Assembly: GCA_049437325.1 (NCBI GenBank) | Contig: JBMTIM010000008.1 | Coordinates: 12,506-76,505, forward strand | Source: UBA11606 sp049437325 | Lineage (GTDB): Bacteria; Actinomycetota; Acidimicrobiia; Acidimicrobiales; Aldehydirespiratoraceae | Reading direction: 5' to 3' | Length of the DNA stretch: 64,000 nt | Shown: piece after piece, positions 59,227 through 64,000 of the stretch | Numbering within the stretch: position 1 is the stretch's first letter | Layout: each line of letters starts with the position of its first letter | Notes under the pieces: model-generated | What the model was told of the DNA's origin: nothing | The model's input: the letters and a program-made list of their open reading frames with translations, nothing else | Databases searched by the model: none | Made by a program: the position numbers and the translations under genes

Positions 59227-62027
59227 GCCACGACTCCGGTCGTGTTGGCGAGAACGGCAGCGTCGAGTGGCACGACCAGCTCGCCCAGGTGGATGGAGTC
59301 ATCGGCGGTCACCGACCCGATTCGGCGGCCGTGCTCTCGAAGTATCGACGACACCGCCGAGCGGTCTGCCGGACTGGCCGTCAGGACCAATCGACCGGGT
59401 GCTTCGTTGATCAGCGCCGTGGCTGCATCGAGCCCATCAGCCGGTACATCGATGGCCACTCCCAGTCGTGCGCCGATCGCCATCTCTGCCACCGCGACCG
59501 CAAGGCCCCCGTCGGCGCAATCGTGGGCTGCCGAAACGAGACCTGCTGCGATGGCAGCGTGGACGGCGCGATAGCGCGGGAGGGGATCCACCAGCGGAGT
59601 CGGGACATTCGTCGCGCCGAGATCGAAGGCTTCCGACGCCAGCGACCCGCCCAGTGCCGCCTGGTGCTCACCGACAAGCCAGACGTCATCGTCGAGCACC
59701 ATGCCTGCCGAGTCGATCGCACGGCGAAGGTCTGGGACGAGCCCGAGTGCCGAGATGAGCAGAGTGCCCGGTATCGCGTTGCCGTCGAACTCGTTGAAGA
59801 GGCTGTCCTTGCCGGAGATGAACGGCATCGCATAGCGGCGCGCACCTTCGGTGCACCCCTGTACGGCTCGGACCAGCGAGCCGAGCCGGTCAGGTTTGGT
59901 GGGGTCGCCCCAGCAGAAGTTGTCGAGCACGGCGACCTGGTCGGGGTCGCCCCCGACGGCGACCAGATTCCGGACCGCTTCGTCCATGGCGAGCAACGCC
60001 ATGGCGTACGGGTCGTGCTGTCCGACGGCCGGGCAAATGCCGTTGCTGAGCACGACGGCCGTGGTTCCCGACGTCCCGAGTGGCTTCAGCACAGCAGCAT
60101 CGGCTGGTCCGTCGGCCTCGGGACCGACGTAGGGGCGCACCACCGTCCCGCCGCGCACCTCGTGGTCGTATCTGCGAATGATGTCCTCGTTGGAGGCGAC
60201 GTTGGGATGAGCCAGCAGGCGGAGCACGTGCGACACATCGAGGGGCGGCACCTCCACAGTGCTCGGCGCCGTGTCGGCCCAGACGGCGCGCATCTCACGT
60301 CGGGGAATCCCATCGTGCAGAAAGTCCATCGGAAGGTCGACCACAGGAGTCTCGCCGTAGCGGACCACCAGACGCGCAGAGCCGGTGAACGTCCCGAGAT
60401 CGGTGACCTCGACGTCCCAGGCAGCGCACAGTGCCTCGAGGTCGGCGATGCTGCTCGGGGGCACTGCGATCACGATACGTTCCTGCGCCTCGCTCAACCA
60501 GATCTCCCAGGGCTGGAGGCCGGGGTACTTGAGTGGCACGGCCGACAGGTCGACGTCGACACCCAACTTCTCACCCATCTCACCGACCGATGACGAGAAC
60601 CCGCCGGCACCGCAATCGGTGATGGCGTGATAGAGCTGGGCATCACGGGCCCGCGAGATGACTTCGATCAGCCCTTTCTCGGTGATCGGATCGCCGATCT
60701 GGACCGCAGATCCGACATGGTCGACCGTGGAAGCATCCATTCCCGCCGATGAAAAGGTCGCGCCGTGGATGCCGTCACGCCCCACCCGGCCACCGAGCGA
60801 GATGATCCGATCGTCGACCTGTGGTTCGGTCGGGTGAGATCCGTGCGGGAGGATGCCGAGCGCACCGCAGTACACGAGAGGATTGGCTGTGTAGCCGTCG
60901 TCATAGAGGACCGAGCCATTGACCGTGGGCAATCCAAGCTTGTTGCCGTAGTCACCGATGCCAGCCACGACACCATCCCGGATCCGTCGAGGGTGCAGCA
61001 CGCCCTCTGGTACCCGATCGTCGGGCAGGTCCGACGGCCCGAAGCACAGCACGTCGGTACACGCAATCGGTCGGGCCGAGACACCGATGACGTCGCGAAC
61101 CACGCCGCCCACCCCCGTGTTGGCGCCGCCGAATGGTTCGAGGGCCGACGGGTGATTGTGCGTCTCCACCTTGAACGCGAGGTCGAACTCGTCGTCGAAT
61201 GCCACGATGCCGGCATCGTCGACGAACGCAGATCGAAGCCATGGTGGGTCGAGTTCTTCGGTGACGGCCCGGAGCGCAGCGAGCAGACCGTCATGGTGGG
61301 AGTGGGTGACAGTTCCGTCAGCTGCGGTGTGGGTGAGTTCGATCATGGCCCGAAACGTCTTGTGCACACAGTGCTCGGACCATGTCTGGGCGAGCGTCTC
61401 GAGCTCGGCGTCGCGGGGGTGTCGACCTTCGGCCGCGAAGTGTTGCTGAATCGCCTCCATCTCGGTCAGATCGAGCGACAGGACACGGTCGTGGCTGAGT
61501 CGAAGCAACTCGTCACCCGACAGGCCCTCGAGCGGGACCGCCTCGACCCGCACATCGGCTTCGGCCGCGCCTGCGAACTCAGCCGGCAGCTCGCCCTCGG
61601 TCCAGATCTCGATTGTGTCGTTGGCGAGCAAGCGACGGGTGATGGTCGCAACATCGGCGTCGGAGAGCTCGCCCAGAAGGTCGTAGCGCCGGGCTGTGAC
61701 GACTCGAATCTCGGGAAGGCCCAAGTTTCGTGCAGCCTGCTCAAGCTCGCGAGCGTCGGTGTCGGTCGCTCCCGGCATCAACGCCACCTCGACAGCGCGG
61801 CCTTCATGGGGTGTGACACCGTCGACCACACGCAGATCGACGACCGGATCGACGAGCACCTGATCGCACAGTTCGGTGATCTGTTCGAGCGTCACATCGC
61901 CATCCACATGGTGTACCCGAGTGACCCGGCACGCAGTAAGTGCACGCACCCCGACAAGCGGCGCATTCGCAACCACGTGGGCGCCTCGGGGGTCATCGGG
62001 GGCGGTGACATCGATGCGCACGCTCAT
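59223..62027 (-). CDS. purL: FGAM synthase PurL with fused N-terminal PurS-like domain
   Basis: 934 residues, about 190 longer than ordinary stand-alone PurL. Residues ~1-80 (DDPRGAHVVANA...VTRVHHVDGDVTLEQITELCDQVLVDPVVDLRVV) fold-match a PurS unit, and a similar segment may follow at ~80-165. Then the synthetase: TWSEHCVHKTF, FKVETHNHPSALEPFGGANTGVGGVVRDV, FSSAGMDAS, DCGAGGFSSSVGEMG, SEAQERIV, FISGKDSLFNEF and HDCADGGLAVAVAEMA. No separate purS occurs. SEHCVHK and size recall the long clade of PurL enzymes. Leaderless ATG at 62027. Confidence 0.94.
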   Translation of the reverse strand: MSVRIDVTAPDDPRGAHVVANAPLVGVRALTACRVTRVHHVDGDVTLEQITELCDQVLVDPVVDLRVVDGVTPHEGRAVEVALMPGATDTDARELEQAARNLGLPEIRVVTARRYDLLGELSDADVATITRRLLANDTIEIWTEGELPAEFAGAAEADVRVEAVPLEGLSGDELLRLSHDRVLSLDLTEMEAIQQHFAAEGRHPRDAELETLAQTWSEHCVHKTFRAMIELTHTAADGTVTHSHHDGLLAALRAVTEELDPPWLRSAFVDDAGIVAFDDEFDLAFKVETHNHPSALEPFGGANTGVGGVVRDVIGVSARPIACTDVLCFGPSDLPDDRVPEGVLHPRRIRDGVVAGIGDYGNKLGLPTVNGSVLYDDGYTANPLVYCGALGILPHGSHPTEPQVDDRIISLGGRVGRDGIHGATFSSAGMDASTVDHVGSAVQIGDPITEKGLIEVISRARDAQLYHAITDCGAGGFSSSVGEMGEKLGVDVDLSAVPLKYPGLQPWEIWLSEAQERIVIAVPPSSIADLEALCAAWDVEVTDLGTFTGSARLVVRYGETPVVDLPMDFLHDGIPRREMRAVWADTAPSTVEVPPLDVSHVLRLLAHPNVASNEDIIRRYDHEVRGGTVVRPYVGPEADGPADAAVLKPLGTSGTTAVVLSNGICPAVGQHDPYAMALLAMDEAVRNLVAVGGDPDQVAVLDNFCWGDPTKPDRLGSLVRAVQGCTEGARRYAMPFISGKDSLFNEFDGNAIPGTLLISALGLVPDLRRAIDSAGMVLDDDVWLVGEHQAALGGSLASEAFDLGATNVPTPLVDPLPRYRAVHAAIAAGLVSAAHDCADGGLAVAVAEMAIGARLGVAIDVPADGLDAATALINEAPGRLVLTASPADRSAVSSILREHGRRIGSVTADDSIHLGELVVPLDAAVLANTTGVVA

Positions 62028-62034
62028 CTCGTGG

Positions 62035-62040
62035 AACCTA
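62035..62040 (-). promoter_or_regulatory. -10 hexamer TAGGTT heading the purine operon
   Basis: Minus-strand TAGGTT ends 7 bases before ATG 62027. No purine riboswitch fold fits, since no leader exists. The rest of the 143-base divergent gap shows no other feature. Confidence 0.5.
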
Positions 62041-62157
62041 GACCGAAGGATTCACGCGCGTGCGGCAATCGGAGACGTCTGCGTGCCCAACGCAACGGGG
62101 GGTCGGTTGTCGGACGAAGGACACGAGAGATCACGATGGGCCGGGTGATTTCTTGCC

Positions 62158-62163
62158 TACCGT
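62158..62163 (+). promoter_or_regulatory. -10 hexamer TACCGT for hrpA
   Basis: TACCGT ends 7 bases before ATG 62171. Confidence 0.5.
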
Positions 62164-62170
62164 GGTTCAC

Positions 62171-64000
62171 ATGCGTCGGGACGTTGTCGAGCAGCGCCGC
62201 TCGAGTGTGCCGAAGATCACCTACCCGTCCGATCTTCCGATCGTCGGGCGCCGGCAGGAAATCCTCGACACGATCCGCAGCCATCAGGTGGTGGTGATCG
62301 CCGGTGAGACCGGGTCGGGCAAGTCCACCCAGATTCCCAAGTTCTGTCTCGAACTCGGGCGCGGTGTCGAGGCCATGATTGGCCACACCCAGCCGAGGCG
62401 ACTCGCCGCACGTTCGATCGCTGCACGAGTCGCCGACGAACTCGGGACAACGATCGGCGACCTCGTCGGCTACACCGTCCGCTTCACCGACGAGGTGAGC
62501 GATCGCACGCTCGTCAAGGCCATGACGGACGGGATTCTGCTGGCCGAACTGCAGCGCGACCCCGACCTGCGCCGATACGACACGATCATCATCGACGAGG
62601 CCCACGAGCGAACGCTCAACATCGATTTCCTGTTGGGGTATCTTCACCGCCTCGTCGACCGACGAGACGACCTGAAGGTGGTCATCACCTCGGCGACGAT
62701 CGACACCGAGAAGTTCTCACGTCACTTCGGCGGTGCCCCGATCATCGAGGTCTCGGGCCGGACCCACCCGGTCGACATTCGCTACCAGCCGCTCGGTGAC
62801 CCGGATGATCCCGACAGCACGCCGCTCGATGTGGGCGAAGGCATCGAGTGGGCTGCTCGGACGCTGTTGCGCGAGACCCCGGGTGACATCCTCTGCTTTC
62901 TCCCCGGCGAACGGGAGATACGCGAGATCCAGGAGCACCTTGGCAACGCGATGCGTGACGTCGAGATCCTCCCGCTCTATGCGCGTCTCTCACCGGCTGA
63001 ACAGCAACGCATCTTCGAACACCACGACCGGCGTCGGATCATCCTCTCGACGAACATCGCCGAAACCTCGCTGACCGTACCCGGCATCCACGCCGTGGTC
63101 GACACTGGCACTGCACGGATTTCCCGTTTCAACCGACGTACCAAAGTCCAGCGCTTGCCGATCGAGGACATCTCGCAAGCCTCCGCCGACCAGCGAGCGG
63201 GTCGATGCGGCCGTCTCGGGCCCGGTATCTGCATCCGACTCTTCGACGAGTCCGGCTTTTCGGACCGTCCCGCTTTCACCGAACCAGAAGTTCAGCGGAC
63301 GAACCTGGCATCGGTCGTCTTGCGTATGGCGTCACTCGGGCTCGGCGACCCAGCGTCGTTTCCGTTCGTCGATCCCCCCGATGCCCGTGCGATCCGAGAT
63401 GGCATCACCTTGCTGGAGGAACTCGATGCAGTCGACCCGAGCCGGGCTGGGACCCACGACTGGCTCACACCACTCGGACGGCAACTCGCCTCGATCCCCG
63501 TTGACCCGAAGCTCGGACGCATGCTTCTCGAAGCCGACGACCAGGGATGCTGTGCCGAAGTCGCGATCATCGTGGCTGGCCTCTCCGTCCAGGACCCGCG
63601 GATCCGGCCAACGGGAGCCGGCAGCGGAGCAGCAGCGGAGCGAGCAGCGCAACTCCACGCCCGCTACACCGACGAGTCGTCGGATTTCTTGTCATGGCTT
63701 TTGCTCTGGGCACATCTCGAGAGGGAGCGACACGGACGTTCGGGGAATGGCTTCAAACGAATGTGTCGCGAGGAGTACCTGCATTTTCTCCGGATCCGGG
63801 AGTGGCAGGACGTGCATCGTCAGCTCCGTACGATCGGCACCGAGTTGGGTCTGCGATTCAACGACAATCCTGCGCACCCTGATGCCGTGCATCAAGCACT
63901 GCTTTCCGGCCTGCTCGCACATGTCGGCTTCTATGATCGCGATGCTCAGCAGTATCGCGGCACCCGCGGTGGCCGCTTCGTCGTGGCCGGCGGGTCGGCA
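62171..64000 (+). CDS. hrpA: ATP-dependent RNA helicase HrpA, 3' end cut by window edge
   Basis: 610 residues visible, open to the last base; full HrpA is about 1,250-1,300. DEAH-box helicase: Walker A in VIAGETGSGKSTQIPKF, PRRLAARSIAARVA, IIIDEAHERTLNIDF (DEAH), VITSATIDTEKF, LPGEREIREI, STNIAETSLTVPGI, and QRAGRCGRLGPGICIRLF (motif VI). The HA2/ratchet helices begin near residue 395. HrpA processes mRNA and resolves stalled ribosomes in E. coli. The frame is not interrupted. Confidence 0.96.
   Translation, partial: MRRDVVEQRRSSVPKITYPSDLPIVGRRQEILDTIRSHQVVVIAGETGSGKSTQIPKFCLELGRGVEAMIGHTQPRRLAARSIAARVADELGTTIGDLVGYTVRFTDEVSDRTLVKAMTDGILLAELQRDPDLRRYDTIIIDEAHERTLNIDFLLGYLHRLVDRRDDLKVVITSATIDTEKFSRHFGGAPIIEVSGRTHPVDIRYQPLGDPDDPDSTPLDVGEGIEWAARTLLRETPGDILCFLPGEREIREIQEHLGNAMRDVEILPLYARLSPAEQQRIFEHHDRRRIILSTNIAETSLTVPGIHAVVDTGTARISRFNRRTKVQRLPIEDISQASADQRAGRCGRLGPGICIRLFDESGFSDRPAFTEPEVQRTNLASVVLRMASLGLGDPASFPFVDPPDARAIRDGITLLEELDAVDPSRAGTHDWLTPLGRQLASIPVDPKLGRMLLEADDQGCCAEVAIIVAGLSVQDPRIRPTGAGSGAAAERAAQLHARYTDESSDFLSWLLLWAHLERERHGRSGNGFKRMCREEYLHFLRIREWQDVHRQLRTIGTELGLRFNDNPAHPDAVHQALLSGLLAHVGFYDRDAQQYRGTRGGRFVVAGGSA

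Noticed and set aside
62028..62170. Purine riboswitch upstream of purL
   Set aside because: The -10 lies 7 bases before the ATG, so there is no leader, and the gap shows no purine aptamer core.
1..64000. tRNA, rRNA, CRISPR arrays, insertion sequences, prophage or att sites
   Set aside because: I scanned the gaps on both strands and found no cloverleaf, no regularly spaced repeats, no transposase or integrase; the few gaps are too short.

Overview
The window is a dense, high-GC bacterial chromosome segment with about 71 protein genes, almost no intergenic space, and no rRNA, tRNA, CRISPR array or insertion sequence that I can see. It looks like an actinobacterium, probably of the Acidimicrobiia/Ilumatobacter type. 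The grounds are a Pup ligase with paired WYL regulators, a mycothiol acetyltransferase homologue, menaquinone genes, a HelY-type helicase, many GTG starts, and a LexA operator of the actinobacterial CGAAC-N4-GTTCG form. The lineage is inferred from gene content only.

Layout. 1-9.6 kb: pupylation and secretion block (pafA cut by the window edge, pafB, pafC, lepB, a glycerophosphodiesterase, tatB, tatC, helY). 9.7-19.8 kb: a double ThyX-like protein, an acidic zinc-ribbon protein, small enzymes, an RG-rich protein, a threonine-dehydratase-like enzyme, an RlmI-like methyltransferase, a SET-domain protein, thiD and an AlgH/YqgE protein. 19.8-29.3 kb: a LexA-controlled AlkB homologue, an enolase-superfamily enzyme, gluconokinase, a thioesterase, an SDR, a nucleotidase, PEP carboxylase, a crotonase and a flavoprotein. 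29.3-38.4 kb: tryptophan genes in two groups (ABM protein-trpC-trpF-trpB-trpA, and hisI-trpE-ygfZ) around a DnaJ-type protein and a two-component pair. 38.5-46.1 kb: amidase, GroES-like protein, hydrolase and the hisDCBHAF operon. 46.1-50.5 kb: a VTT membrane protein, a three-hairpin non-coding RNA candidate, mshD-like, rlmN, menG. 50.5-62.0 kb: a ten-gene minus-strand run purL-Q-C-E-K-F-D-M-N-menA in which a PurS-like domain appears fused to PurL. 62.2-64 kb: hrpA, cut by the window end.

How the genes fit together. Histidine, tryptophan and de novo purine synthesis dominate, with menaquinone synthesis (menA, menG) at the end of the purine run and in the convergent cluster. The purine genes supply all the steps to SAICAR (the step before purB) except purB/purH; hisG, hisE, trpG and trpD lie elsewhere. 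Overlapping stop/start codons (ATGA, GTGA, TGATG) are the rule inside operons.

A striking common feature is promoter placement. At more than 20 operon heads a TANNNT hexamer lies only 6-9 bases before the annotated start codon, which predicts leaderless mRNAs. The most unusual items are a structured RNA candidate at 46937-47035 (6C-like C-rich loop), an SOS box set directly on the alkB promoter, a trpC gene whose only full-length start is CTG, and the PurS-PurL fusion.
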